Of a DNA stretch of 37,010 nucleotides, positions 1 to 7,990 are shown piece by piece. The stretch covers positions 1 through 37,010 of the forward strand of contig JALWQB010000236.1 in the NCBI GenBank assembly GCA_026994795.1, given 5' to 3'. The notes under the pieces were generated by a model, which saw only the letters and a program-made list of their open reading frames with translations, was not told the DNA's origin and searched no databases. Both the position numbers and the translations under genes were made by a program. Each line of letters starts with the position of its first letter. Within the stretch, counting starts at the first letter, position 1. The DNA is from Deltaproteobacteria bacterium (lineage in GTDB: Bacteria; Desulfobacterota; Dissulfuribacteria; Dissulfuribacterales; Dissulfuribacteraceae).

Positions 1-150
1 GTATTTCTATCGACCGGAACTAAAATTTTCAGCAGGTAGGGGCACGTTGCAACGTGCCCCTACTCATCCGTTTTTAAATAGAAATATTGAGTTAAAGTCA
101 TTACCATAAAAATGATATGCTTTTTAGGAATCGATCCATTAGGTTCTGGA
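1..150. repeat. Dispersed palindromic intergenic repeat, copy A
   Basis: Positions 36-63 form a perfect 28-bp palindrome: GTAGGGGCACGTTG followed at once by its exact reverse complement. It is preceded by a block reading ccggaactaaaattttcag (14-32). After it come an AT-rich block around 85-110 and a block around 110-138 containing gatatgctttttaggaatc. All these blocks recur at about 27808-27969 (copy B), but in another order and with the last block inverted. I see no gene here. The element lies upstream of smpB and looks like a non-autonomous intergenic repeat of REP type. No transposase is visible nearby. Confidence 0.75.
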
Positions 151-176
151 CAGTCATAAAAGGAGATAAGTAAAGA

Positions 177-638
177 GTGTCTGATTATATAAAAACAGTA
201 TGTCAAAATAGAAAGGCATATCATTTATATCATATAAAAGAGACAATAGAGGCTGGCGTAGTCTTATTGGGCCCAGAGGTAAAGTCATTAAGACAAGGGC
301 ATGCAAATTTATTGTCAGACTCTCATGTAATCTTTAGGCAGGAGGAGGCATGGCTCTATAATGTCCATATATCTCCCTATAAACACTGCTCAACGCATGT
401 AAATATTGACCCATCAAGGCCAAGAAAACTCTTATTGCATAAAAAAGAAATAAAAAGGCTTATGGGGCGAATATTGCAGCAGGGTTATTCCCTTATCCCC
501 CTTAAAATATATTTTAAGAATGGAAAGGCAAAGGTTGAACTGGCGCTTGTGAAGGGGAAAAAACAGTATGACAAGCGTTCTGATGTTAAAAAACGGGATA
601 TTGAGCGGGAATGGGGGAAAAAGTTTAAGATTAGGTAA
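177..638 (+). CDS. smpB: SsrA-binding protein SmpB
   Basis: SmpB binds tmRNA (SsrA) and delivers it to stalled ribosomes for trans-translation in the cytoplasm. The 153-residue length is usual for the family. Family features visible are the N-terminal QNRKAYHLYHI segment, EAGVVLLGPEVKSLRQG (residues about 26-42), the INSP-like stretch NVHISPY, and PRKLLLHKKEIKRL. The lysine/arginine-rich tail (KRSDVKKRDIEREWGKKFKIR region) is the part that enters the decoding centre. The start is GTG at 177, with AGGAG at 161-165 upstream; the product MSDYIKTVCQNRKAYH fits the family start. The tmRNA gene itself is not in the window. leuD follows after 42 bases on the same strand, so the two may be co-transcribed without a functional link. 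Confidence 0.95.
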   Translation: MSDYIKTVCQNRKAYHLYHIKETIEAGVVLLGPEVKSLRQGHANLLSDSHVIFRQEEAWLYNVHISPYKHCSTHVNIDPSRPRKLLLHKKEIKRLMGRILQQGYSLIPLKIYFKNGKAKVELALVKGKKQYDKRSDVKKRDIEREWGKKFKIR

Positions 639-680
639 TAAGGATGCTTTTAAAAAGACATTGAAAGGAGAGAATGTAAT

Positions 681-1181
681 ATGATTTTTAGAGGAAGCGT
701 CTGGAAATTTGGCGAAAATATTGATACAGATGCGATTATCCCTGCAAGATACCTCAATACTTCTGACCCCAAAGAGCTTGCCGCGCACTGTATGGAAGAT
801 GCGGACAAGGATTTTCCCACTAAGGTCAAACAAGGGGATATAATCGTTGCGGGCAGGAATTTTGGCTGTGGCTCTTCAAGGGAACATGCCCCTATTGCAA
901 TTAAGGCAAGCGGGGTGTCGTGCGTGATCGCCCCGACCTTTGCGAGGATATTTTACAGGAATGCCTTTAATATGGGGCTTCCCATATTTGAGTCTTATGA
1001 GGCCGCTGAAGATATTGATGAAGGCGATGAGATTGAGGTCAATGCCGATGACGGCGTCATAAAAAATATTACAAAAGATAAGATTTATAGGGCGCAGCCT
1101 ATACCAGAATTTATGCAGGCGCTTATAAGGGATGGAGGGCTTATAGCCCATATCCTGAAGGAGAGGAGACAGGCTACATAG
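681..1181 (+). CDS. leuD: 3-isopropylmalate dehydratase small subunit (LeuD)
   Basis: This is the small, swivelling subunit of isopropylmalate isomerase, which with LeuC converts 2-isopropylmalate to 3-isopropylmalate in leucine synthesis. The 166-residue size matches the short (archaeal/clostridial type) LeuD. It shows the [12 protein letters not shown] segment (residues about 14-25), then [14 protein letters not shown] (about 59-72) and [18 protein letters not shown], which line the substrate site. The [4Fe-4S] cluster would be on LeuC, which is not in the window. The ATG at 681 is preceded by GAAAGGAGAG. A homoaconitase or citraconate-type small subunit cannot be excluded from sequence alone. 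The unusual point is that its usual partner gene leuC is not adjacent on either side. Confidence 0.92.
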   Translation: MIFRGSVWKFGENIDTDAIIPARYLNTSDPKELAAHCMEDADKDFPTKVKQGDIIVAGRNFGCGSSREHAPIAIKASGVSCVIAPTFARIFYRNAFNMGLPIFESYEAAEDIDEGDEIEVNADDGVIKNITKDKIYRAQPIPEFMQALIRDGGLIAHILKERRQAT

Positions 1182-1188
1182 TAGAGTA

Positions 1189-1209
1189 AATTGGGCGAAC
1201 TCGCCAATT
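1189..1209. repeat. Short inverted repeat between leuD and the UPF0016 gene
   Basis: AATTGG(G)CGA and TCGCCAATT pair over 9 bp around two unpaired bases, with one bulged G. No T-run follows, so it is not a convincing rho-independent terminator. A small tandem repeat (aggatttaggatttagg) follows directly, and caggatttagg also occurs near 28012 beside repeat copy B. Confidence 0.5.
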
Positions 1210-1257
1210 GCAGGATTTAGGATTTAGGCATACTGTTTTTTTGTAACTATCAGGGAA

Positions 1258-1527
1258 ATGAAGGCATTTTGGACGATATTTTTAACGGTATTTCTGGCAG
1301 AGATAGGGGATAAGACCCAGCTCGCCACCATGCTTTTTTCCGCAAAAGGGGAGTATTCAAGGCCTATGATATTTTTAAGCGCGTCATTAGCCCTTTCCTG
1401 CGCCGCCTTATTAGGGGTTGTTGGAGGGGCTGTTATTGAATCCATCCTTCCAAGGAGGCTTATCACGGCAATAGCCGGCACCGGCTTTATAGCGATAGGC
1501 GTATTTATACTCATAAAGGGGACATAG
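1258..1527 (+). CDS. UPF0016 / GDT1 (TMEM165-like) half-length cation transporter
   Basis: The 89-residue integral membrane protein contains the family signature E-x-G-D-K-(T/S) as AEIGDKTQLATM (residues about 14-25). A second hydrophobic segment is at about 36-60 and a third at about 68-86. Characterised family members (TMEM165/Gdt1 and bacterial MneA/MntX-type exporters) move Mn2+ or Ca2+ and have two such repeats in about 190-200 residues. This gene encodes only one repeat, so it would need to dimerise or pair with a second half encoded elsewhere. The substrate is inferred from the family. The ATG at 1258 is the only suitable start because an in-frame TAG lies at 1225. AGGGAA abuts the start very closely, so initiation may be weak. 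Confidence 0.85.
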   Translation: MKAFWTIFLTVFLAEIGDKTQLATMLFSAKGEYSRPMIFLSASLALSCAALLGVVGGAVIESILPRRLITAIAGTGFIAIGVFILIKGT

Positions 1528-1576
1528 ATTGCCTCTTGAAAATATCTCATTTTCCAATTATCAATCATTCTCATAA

Positions 1577-2974
1577 ATGAAAAGGGAATATCTTGGAATA
1601 TATATAGGTAAAAACTCTGTAGAGGCAGCGTGTTTCAGCGGTAAGTGGCCGTATCCTGAGGTTGATTCTATTCGTTTGTTTTCTAAGGCCTCCCCGCCTT
1701 CTATCGATGCTCAACTAAGCGATATATTGTCAAATTTTTCTCCATCAAGAAAGCGAAGGATTGGAATTGCCCTGCCAAGAGACGAGGTATTTATAAGGGA
1801 GATAAAGTTCCCATCCCTTTCCCCTAATGAGGCAAGACAGAGCATTTCCATGAGCCTCAAGATGCACTGCCACCTTCCCGTAGAGCATATTGCCTATGAT
1901 GTTCACATATTTCAAAGAGATGGGATTACAACCGCCCTCCTGCTCTATTGTCAAAAGACGAAGATAGACAGCATATTAAATGTCTTGAATGCCGCAGGGC
2001 ACTCTAAGTCGCTTTCTTTTATCTGCCCTGTCAGCATCGTATTTGATACTGTTGCAAGGGAGATGGAGCAGGGGCAGCAGGAAGGGCGGTTTGTCTTGTG
2101 TTATCCCTCAAATAACGGGCTTGCGCTCTCTTTTCATGGGAAAGAATGCTGGGAGGGCTCTATCAGGATAAAGTCGTCAGATTTAAACGCTGTTAAATTA
2201 AAAGAGGAGCTTATAGAGTATATCAAAAAGATAAGACCTGATTGGGCAGATAAGGATGATAGTATTGCCTTTTTTGCTCTCTCTTATGATGAGATATGCC
2301 CTGAATTCAGTATGCACCCGTTATGTAAAAGGCTTTTTCCCTTATTAAAGGATAAAGACGCATTAAAAGGGCGTTCCTTTGAGATGATGGCGGCTATGAC
2401 GGCTGCCGTATGCTCACGTTTGTTTACGCCTGTATCGCTTCATGGCCCAAGGAGGCGTCCTATAAGGATAAAGTTGAGATTAAAGCCCTTTTATCTTGTC
2501 GCGTGTCTGTCAGCAGCAGCCATGATCGGCATTAGTCTGCCATTATATAATCAATATAAGGAAAATGCCTCTCTTTTGAGCTCATTAAAAAAGAGGCGTT
2601 CTATTGTGGAAGGCTCAATAGCCCCGCTTAAAGAAAAGACAGAGGAAGTCAAACAAATTAAACAGCAGATTGATGACTTAGAGTTCTTTTTTAAAGAATA
2701 TCCTAATATTCTGGATGTCCTTGATGAACTTGCCCGTCTCAGCCCCGATGATGTCTGGGTAAAAAATTTTAACCTGAGCAGCGGGACAATGCGGTTTTCA
2801 GTTGAGGGAAAAAATGCTGTCTCCATACTTTCTGAATGGAGAAAATCGCGTTATTTTGATGAGGTAAAGCTGGTATCTCCTGTAAATAAGTCGTCTGACG
2901 GCACGGAGAGGTTTTCTGTTGAAATCAGATTAAAAAAGCAGGAGAGGAAAAAGGATGATAAAAAAAAGAAGTAA
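1577..2974 (+). CDS. gspL: Type II secretion system protein GspL-like (PilM-PilN type fusion)
   Basis: GspL is an inner-membrane platform protein linking the cytoplasmic secretion ATPase to the periplasmic pseudopilus machinery. Residues about 1-285 are an actin-like cytoplasmic domain of PilM/GspL type, starting KREYLGIYIGKNSVEAA and containing IGIALPRDEVFIREIKFP (about 62-79). After the basic stretch RRRPIRIKLRLK (292-303), one transmembrane helix spans about 304-324. A periplasmic coiled coil (about 328-375) and a small PilN/GspL ferredoxin-like domain end in a lysine-rich tail. The order equals PilM plus PilN in one chain. gspM follows 24 bases downstream. The start ATG has no clear ribosome binding site. 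The PilM/PilN naming of type IV pili is an alternative, but gspM and the GspD-type secretin downstream favour type II secretion. Confidence 0.85.
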   Translation: MKREYLGIYIGKNSVEAACFSGKWPYPEVDSIRLFSKASPPSIDAQLSDILSNFSPSRKRRIGIALPRDEVFIREIKFPSLSPNEARQSISMSLKMHCHLPVEHIAYDVHIFQRDGITTALLLYCQKTKIDSILNVLNAAGHSKSLSFICPVSIVFDTVAREMEQGQQEGRFVLCYPSNNGLALSFHGKECWEGSIRIKSSDLNAVKLKEELIEYIKKIRPDWADKDDSIAFFALSYDEICPEFSMHPLCKRLFPLLKDKDALKGRSFEMMAAMTAAVCSRLFTPVSLHGPRRRPIRIKLRLKPFYLVACLSAAAMIGISLPLYNQYKENASLLSSLKKRRSIVEGSIAPLKEKTEEVKQIKQQIDDLEFFFKEYPNILDVLDELARLSPDDVWVKNFNLSSGTMRFSVEGKNAVSILSEWRKSRYFDEVKLVSPVNKSSDGTERFSVEIRLKKQERKKDDKKKK

Positions 2975-2998
2975 GATTAAAGGGTAAACAGCAGGATT

Positions 2999-3559
2999 AT
3001 GGTGGACTTAAAAGGCTTAAATTCGCCTTTAGTAAGATATGGAGCGCTAATTATCGTATGGATATTGTGGTATGCCCTTTTTTATATGGATATTTCTGAA
3101 AAAATAGAGGCCCAAAACAGCTCAATAAATGCCTTAAAGATAAAGCTTTCAACTATAGCGAAGGAGAAAAAGAGGCTTCAAGACCAGACGAAAGAGCTTA
3201 ACAGGCTCAACTCAAGGCTTTCTTCTTTAAAGTCAAGGCTTTTAACAGGTGAAAATGGTCAGATTGTGGCATCAAAGCTTCAGGATATGCTGATTCAGTA
3301 TATGGAAAAAAATAAGATTGACGTGCTTACCTACAAGACAAGCTCAGAGGGAAGGCGGTATAGCTATAATGTCGCGCGCGCTACCTTTACCCTAAAATGC
3401 AATAGAGAGAATTTTGTGGCGCTTTTAAGCTTTTTTAAAGATAATCATAAACTTATTCGTCCTTATAGGTTGAATGTTATATGGATTAAGGGTAAAAAGG
3501 CCCATTTAAGGGTTGTGTTGGATGTAGAGGCCATATATATAAAGCCCGAAAGCGCTTAG
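2999..3559 (+). CDS. gspM: Type II secretion system protein GspM/PilO-like
   Basis: This is a 186-residue bitopic inner-membrane protein. The N-terminal transmembrane helix (about residues 14-30, ALIIVWILWYALFYM) is followed by a long coiled coil rich in K/L/S (about 34-82) and a small periplasmic alpha/beta domain (about 90-180). This is the architecture of GspM and PilO, which heterodimerise with GspL/PilN through the coiled coil and the ferredoxin-like domain. Primary sequence conservation in the family is low, so the assignment rests on architecture and on the position between gspL and gspD. The start ATG at 2999 has only a weak upstream AGGA. Confidence 0.78.
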   Translation: MVDLKGLNSPLVRYGALIIVWILWYALFYMDISEKIEAQNSSINALKIKLSTIAKEKKRLQDQTKELNRLNSRLSSLKSRLLTGENGQIVASKLQDMLIQYMEKNKIDVLTYKTSSEGRRYSYNVARATFTLKCNRENFVALLSFFKDNHKLIRPYRLNVIWIKGKKAHLRVVLDVEAIYIKPESA

Positions 3560-3626
3560 GGCATTAAAATTAACCTTTTAATTTAAACCTTACAATCCTT
3601 ATCTTATTTGAGGAGGATAAAAGAGA

Positions 3627-5738
3627 GTGAATTCCCAGAGGATTAAAGGGACAATGTATAAGAAGAATAGACGATTTTTAGATATATTTATATATTTTTA
3701 TGCGTTTTTTATAGGCTGTATGTTTTCTTTTGATTTTAATGATGAGCTTCCGCTTTTCTCTATGCCTCATTTATCTTGCGCCTTTGGAAAAGAGGTTAAG
3801 AATGGAGCAGTTGATGCCTCTGATGCAGATAGTGGAGGCAACAGTGAGGCGGATGCGGAGGCGAACGCCACAGATGAGGTTATTAAGCCTGTTTCTCCAT
3901 TTCATGGGGCAGCCAGAGGAGAGAGGCGATATGTAAGCCTTTCCTTTGACAATATGGATATAATTCCAGTTCTTGATGAGATACTTGGCGATATCCTTGA
4001 ATTTAATTATGTGATTGACCCTGCTATAAAGGGGACTATAAGCGTCAGGATAAGGGGTAACTATTCAAAAGATGAGCTTCTGGAGCTTTTAAATAATGTG
4101 CTTGATATGTCAGGCCTTTCAATAACAAAGGCAAGGCACGATCTCTATAAGGTGGTGAGAAAGGCTAATTCAGGCAGGGCCACGAATCTGGTTTCTCTCG
4201 GCGGCAAGAGGGGGCTTGTGCCGGGGGACCAGATCGCCATCCTTCAGCTTACTTATATAAGCGCATCTCAGGCGGTAAACTCCGTAAGGAGCTTTGTTTC
4301 ATCTTCCGCCGTTATATTTCCAGAGAATATCACAAATTCAATCATCATCGCCGATACGAAAGAGGTTATAGAGAAGATATTAAATATTATCTCACTCATT
4401 GACATAGCGCCGTTCAAGGATGTTGAATGGAGGATATTTGAGGCAAAAAATCGTGAGGCAAAGGATATCGCAAGCGATCTCAATAAGATATTTAAGTCTC
4501 CTGGTATATATTCAAGGTCGGGTCTTAATAAGGGCGGTATGTATATACTGCCTCTTAACTCTGTAAATTCAGTGCTTGTGCTGACGAGGTGGCCGTCTTT
4601 TATGCCTGTTGTAGAGGGCTGGTTCAGGCAGTTAGATGTGGCGGAAGAGGAAAAAGAGCCGCAAGTCTATGTGTATTTTGTCCAGAATGGCAGCGCAAAG
4701 GACCTTGTGTCAGTCTTAAATCAGCTTTATGGCGGCGGCAGCTCAGGCTCAAGGAGGGGGAAGGTGCTGGTAAGGCGCACAAAGAAGGCGAAGAATATAA
4801 GCGGCAAGCTCATGGGAGAAATTGAGATAATATCTGACGATGTTAATAATGCCATTATAATTAAGGCAACTCCAAGGGATTATGAGACCATAGCGAGGGT
4901 ATTAAAGGAGATTGACATTGTCCCGAGGCAGGTGCTTATAGAGGTGCTTATTGCAGAGATAAGCCTTACAAAGGACACGAGCTATGGCATTGAGTGGTAT
5001 ATCAAGAATAAGGGGATAATGCTTGACGGAAAGGGTTATGAGGGCGTGATTACCCTCTCTAATGGCCAGTCAGTCTCAATTGATACTGCGCTGGGTGAGA
5101 CCCTTGCAGGCTTTACCTATGGGATATTTAGAGAGGCAGGGGACCTGCGCGGGCTATTGACCGCTATAAGCAGCGTCTCAAACGTCAATATATTATCAAG
5201 CCCCACTATACTTTCTGTTGACAATCAGGAGTCGTCAATTGAGGTAGGCGATGATGTCCCGACTCTTACAAGCACCCAAACGACAAGCGGCGGCGTAACA
5301 ACACAGTCTGTTCAGTATAGAAATGCAGGCATTATTTTAAGGGTAAAGCCCTATATAAACGACAGGGGCCTTGTAAGGCTTGAGGTAACGCAGGAGGTAA
5401 GCTCTGTCGCAAGCGAGTCTACCGGAGGCATTACATCTCCCCGTTTCAGGACGAGAAAGGCGACAACAACGCTGATTGCAGAGGACGGACAGACGATTGT
5501 GATAGGCGGCCTTATGCAAAATCAGAAGACAAAGACAAAGAATGGAGTGCCTTTATTAAAGGATATGCCCGTATTGGGAAAACTTTTTGGAAGCGACAGG
5601 TTTGAAGAGGAAAAGACAGAGCTGCTTATTGCAATTACCCCGCATGTCATACAGAGCAGAAAAGAGGCCGATGACATAACAATGGAGTTTCAGGACAGGG
5701 TAAAAGAGCTTAAAAAGATGCTTGAAGAGAATAGATAG
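3627..5738 (+). CDS. gspD: Type II secretion system outer-membrane secretin GspD
   Basis: GspD forms the outer-membrane exit channel of the type II secretion system. The 703 residues hold an N-terminal hydrophobic export signal (about 17-36), an acidic low-complexity stretch (about 60-86), an N0 domain (about 100-178), and repeated N1-N3 ring domains (about 195-430, with the typical VNSVLVLTR and NNAIIIKATPRDYE segments). A C-terminal secretin barrel begins at QVLIEVLIAEISL and ends with the signature GVPLLKDMPVLGKLFGSD followed by LLIAITPHVI. The annotated start is GTG at 3627 behind GAGGAGGATAA. An ATG at 3654 would give a cleaner signal peptide (MYKKNRRFLDIFIYF). FFIGC at the end of the hydrophobic segment resembles a weak lipobox. 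A PilQ-type role is less likely because no AMIN domain is apparent. Confidence 0.93.
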   Translation: MNSQRIKGTMYKKNRRFLDIFIYFYAFFIGCMFSFDFNDELPLFSMPHLSCAFGKEVKNGAVDASDADSGGNSEADAEANATDEVIKPVSPFHGAARGERRYVSLSFDNMDIIPVLDEILGDILEFNYVIDPAIKGTISVRIRGNYSKDELLELLNNVLDMSGLSITKARHDLYKVVRKANSGRATNLVSLGGKRGLVPGDQIAILQLTYISASQAVNSVRSFVSSSAVIFPENITNSIIIADTKEVIEKILNIISLIDIAPFKDVEWRIFEAKNREAKDIASDLNKIFKSPGIYSRSGLNKGGMYILPLNSVNSVLVLTRWPSFMPVVEGWFRQLDVAEEEKEPQVYVYFVQNGSAKDLVSVLNQLYGGGSSGSRRGKVLVRRTKKAKNISGKLMGEIEIISDDVNNAIIIKATPRDYETIARVLKEIDIVPRQVLIEVLIAEISLTKDTSYGIEWYIKNKGIMLDGKGYEGVITLSNGQSVSIDTALGETLAGFTYGIFREAGDLRGLLTAISSVSNVNILSSPTILSVDNQESSIEVGDDVPTLTSTQTTSGGVTTQSVQYRNAGIILRVKPYINDRGLVRLEVTQEVSSVASESTGGITSPRFRTRKATTTLIAEDGQTIVIGGLMQNQKTKTKNGVPLLKDMPVLGKLFGSDRFEEEKTELLIAITPHVIQSRKEADDITMEFQDRVKELKKMLEENR

Positions 5739-5782
5739 ATTGATTGGTAGGTAGGTAGTAGGCAATTACTGAATTAAGATAA

Positions 5783-6634
5783 ATGGGTTATCAGGCTATT
5801 GTTATGAAAAGAAAACTTATTTTTTCTTTCTGTGTCTTATTAATATTTCCGGTCTTAACTCCTGTTTTTCAGGCCAATGGAGCGACAGGCTCTTTCTTAT
5901 TAAAAAAGAATATATTTCTACCCATTGCTGAGAGGAATAAGTCTGACGCATCTCAGGACGCTGGAGCCGCCGCTGATGATGATTTTAAAGATAAGTATCT
6001 ATTATACGGGATAATAAATGTCGGCTCATATAAGACTGCTATTTTTAAGATTAATCCAAAATTGAGGCACAAGGTCCCTGAAGACCTGTGGAAGAAAAAG
6101 CTGCTGCGCCTTAAAAGCGGTGAAGAATTAGACGGCCATAAGGTAATGGAGATAGGCGATGATTTTGTGGTGTTTTTAAGGGGCAATGGAGAGAGGCTGA
6201 CAGTTCCTATATTTGACAATGATATGAAGCCGGAGAGAAAGAAGGGGGTATCAGTTGCAAAGGCAACTCCAAGGGCGCTTCCGCCGCGCCCTGTAAGGTC
6301 TCCTGCCATAAGGGATAATAAAGGGGCTATAAAGCCAAGGGCGTCTGTCAATAAGAAGGCGTCTTCTAATAAAGGGAAAAAGAAGGGCAGGGCAGCCCCA
6401 GTTAAAAACAGTAAGGCTCATAGGAATAAGGGCTCTTCCAAACGCCCGTCTGTTAAGCGCCCTCCAACGGTTCATAGACCCCCAAAAAGGCCAGCTTCTT
6501 CATCTGTAAATCCATTTTTACAGGCTATAAAGAAGGCGAGAGAGAGGCAGCGGAACTCTCCTGCTCCCTCTTCAACGCCATCGACAGGCGTAAATCCATT
6601 TCTGCAATTTTTAAATAAACATAAGACTAAGTAA
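5783..6634 (+). CDS. GspC/PilP-like periplasmic protein with long basic, proline-rich tail
   Basis: This 283-residue protein has a signal-anchor or signal peptide (MKRKLIFSFCVLLIFPVLTP, best read from the internal ATG at 5804). A GspC homology-region / PilP-like small beta domain spans about residues 70-155 (YLLYGIINVGSYKTAIF, then GEELDGHKVMEIGDDFVVFLRGNGE). The last ~125 residues are very rich in lysine, proline, arginine and serine and contain two copies of a short motif, SSVNPFLQAIKKAR and TGVNPFLQFLNKHK. GspC normally links the inner-membrane platform to the GspD N0 domain. The fold call is from pattern and from its place right after gspD. The usual order puts gspC before gspD. No strong ribosome binding site precedes either start. 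A tandem GGTA tract (5745-5760) lies in the upstream gap. Confidence 0.65.
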   Translation: MGYQAIVMKRKLIFSFCVLLIFPVLTPVFQANGATGSFLLKKNIFLPIAERNKSDASQDAGAAADDDFKDKYLLYGIINVGSYKTAIFKINPKLRHKVPEDLWKKKLLRLKSGEELDGHKVMEIGDDFVVFLRGNGERLTVPIFDNDMKPERKKGVSVAKATPRALPPRPVRSPAIRDNKGAIKPRASVNKKASSNKGKKKGRAAPVKNSKAHRNKGSSKRPSVKRPPTVHRPPKRPASSSVNPFLQAIKKARERQRNSPAPSSTPSTGVNPFLQFLNKHKTK

Positions 6635-6687
6635 TAAAAAGACAGATAATAAGGTTAAAAGCTACTGAAAAACCATCCCAATTTATA

Positions 6688-7941
6688 TTAATCCGCTTTT
6701 TTTCGCAAAAAAGTTGGGAGTTCAAGCTCATTTATATCAAGCTCTTCAAGGCTTTTTATTTGCGATACCTCCTTTTTCTTTTTAATAGAGTGAGTTGATG
6801 CCGCTGTCCCCCCTGTGGCCGCTGCCCTCTTTAATTCCTCAAGTTTTATCACTGTAGTCTCACTCCTTGTAGCATAGAAACCATCCCTTGAAAGGTCGTC
6901 AAGGTTCGTAACAGTCTCAGTCTCACTGTCGGCAAGCTCATTGTCTTTTCCAATCCCGGTTGCGATTACAGTAACCCGTATTTCATCTCCTAATCCCTCG
7001 TCAGGCATAACCCCCCATATTATAATGGCGTCTTCATCCGCCTCTTCGTAGATAAGGCTTGATGCCTCTTCAACTTCATCATAGGAAAGGGCATCAGGGC
7101 TTGCAGTGATATTCATCAAGATGCCTTTTGCCCCATTTATGGTGATGTCCTCAAGAAGGGGGTTTGCAATTGCCATCCTTACCGCCTCTACTGCCCTCCG
7201 CTCGCCAGAGGCAATGCCAGTTCCCATTAATGCAAGTCCCATCTCAGACATAATGGTCTTTACGTCTGCAAAGTCAACGTTGACATAGCCCGGCACCACT
7301 ATAAGGTCAGAAATGCCCCTTACGGCATAATACAATACCTCATCCGCCTTTTTAAACAGTTGAAAAAAGGGGGTCTTACTGTCACTAAGGTTTTTGAGCC
7401 TGTCATTTGGTATAGTAATTATCGTATCTACCACCTTTTTAAGCTCTTCAAGCCCCTGCTCCGCAAATTCCCTCCTCTTTTTACCCTCAAAGAGAAATGG
7501 CTTGGTAACTACTCCTACGGTAAGGGCGCCAAGGTCTTTGCTTATTTCCGCAATTATAGGTGCGGCCCCTGTCCCTGTGCCTCCGCCCATGCCTGCCGTA
7601 ATAAATACCATATCGCTCCCCTCAAGCGATGCCCTTATATCATCTGCGCTTTCTTCAGCAGCCTGTCTTCCTACCTCTGGCCTTGCCCCTGCGCCAAGGC
7701 CCTTTGTTATATTTCGTCCAAGTTGTATCTTTACTAATGCCTTTGAACGATTGAGGTGCTGCGCATCGGTATTGGCGGCAATAAAATCCACTCCCCTCAA
7801 GTTTGATTCTATCATGTTATTTACGGCGTTTCCCCCGCCTCCGCCAACCCCTATTACCCTGATTCGGGCTGAAAGCGATTCAGTCTCATTTTCAATGAAC
7901 TCAATCCCCATATTTTCATTCATGTCTTTTTTATTTGGCAT
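6688..7941 (-). CDS. ftsZ: Cell division protein FtsZ
   Basis: FtsZ is the tubulin-like GTPase that polymerises into the Z-ring at midcell. The 417-residue protein shows the glycine-rich loop [13 protein letters not shown] (31-43), the tubulin signature GGGTGTG (119-125), and the catalytic T7 loop NVDFAD (221-226). A variable linker (about 345-390) leads to the conserved C-terminal peptide [11 protein letters not shown] (407-417), the docking site for FtsA and other partners. It is the last gene of the dcw cluster and is separated from ftsA by 49 bases. It converges on the gspC-like gene with a 53-base gap in which I see no clear terminator hairpin. Confidence 0.98.
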   Translation of the reverse strand: MPNKKDMNENMGIEFIENETESLSARIRVIGVGGGGGNAVNNMIESNLRGVDFIAANTDAQHLNRSKALVKIQLGRNITKGLGAGARPEVGRQAAEESADDIRASLEGSDMVFITAGMGGGTGTGAAPIIAEISKDLGALTVGVVTKPFLFEGKKRREFAEQGLEELKKVVDTIITIPNDRLKNLSDSKTPFFQLFKKADEVLYYAVRGISDLIVVPGYVNVDFADVKTIMSEMGLALMGTGIASGERRAVEAVRMAIANPLLEDITINGAKGILMNITASPDALSYDEVEEASSLIYEEADEDAIIIWGVMPDEGLGDEIRVTVIATGIGKDNELADSETETVTNLDDLSRDGFYATRSETTVIKLEELKRAAATGGTAASTHSIKKKKEVSQIKSLEELDINELELPTFLRKKAD

Positions 7942-7990
7942 ATAACCCCCTTTTTTACTTTAAACAAATATAAGTTGATGGTGTTGTTAT

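Noticed and set aside
1189-1209. Rho-independent terminator after leuD
   Set aside because: The inverted repeat has a two-base loop and no following T-tract.
7394-7945. Long open frames on the plus strand opposite ftsZ, ftsA and murC
   Set aside because: They are mirror frames of strongly conserved genes with no recognisable domain or independent ribosome binding site.
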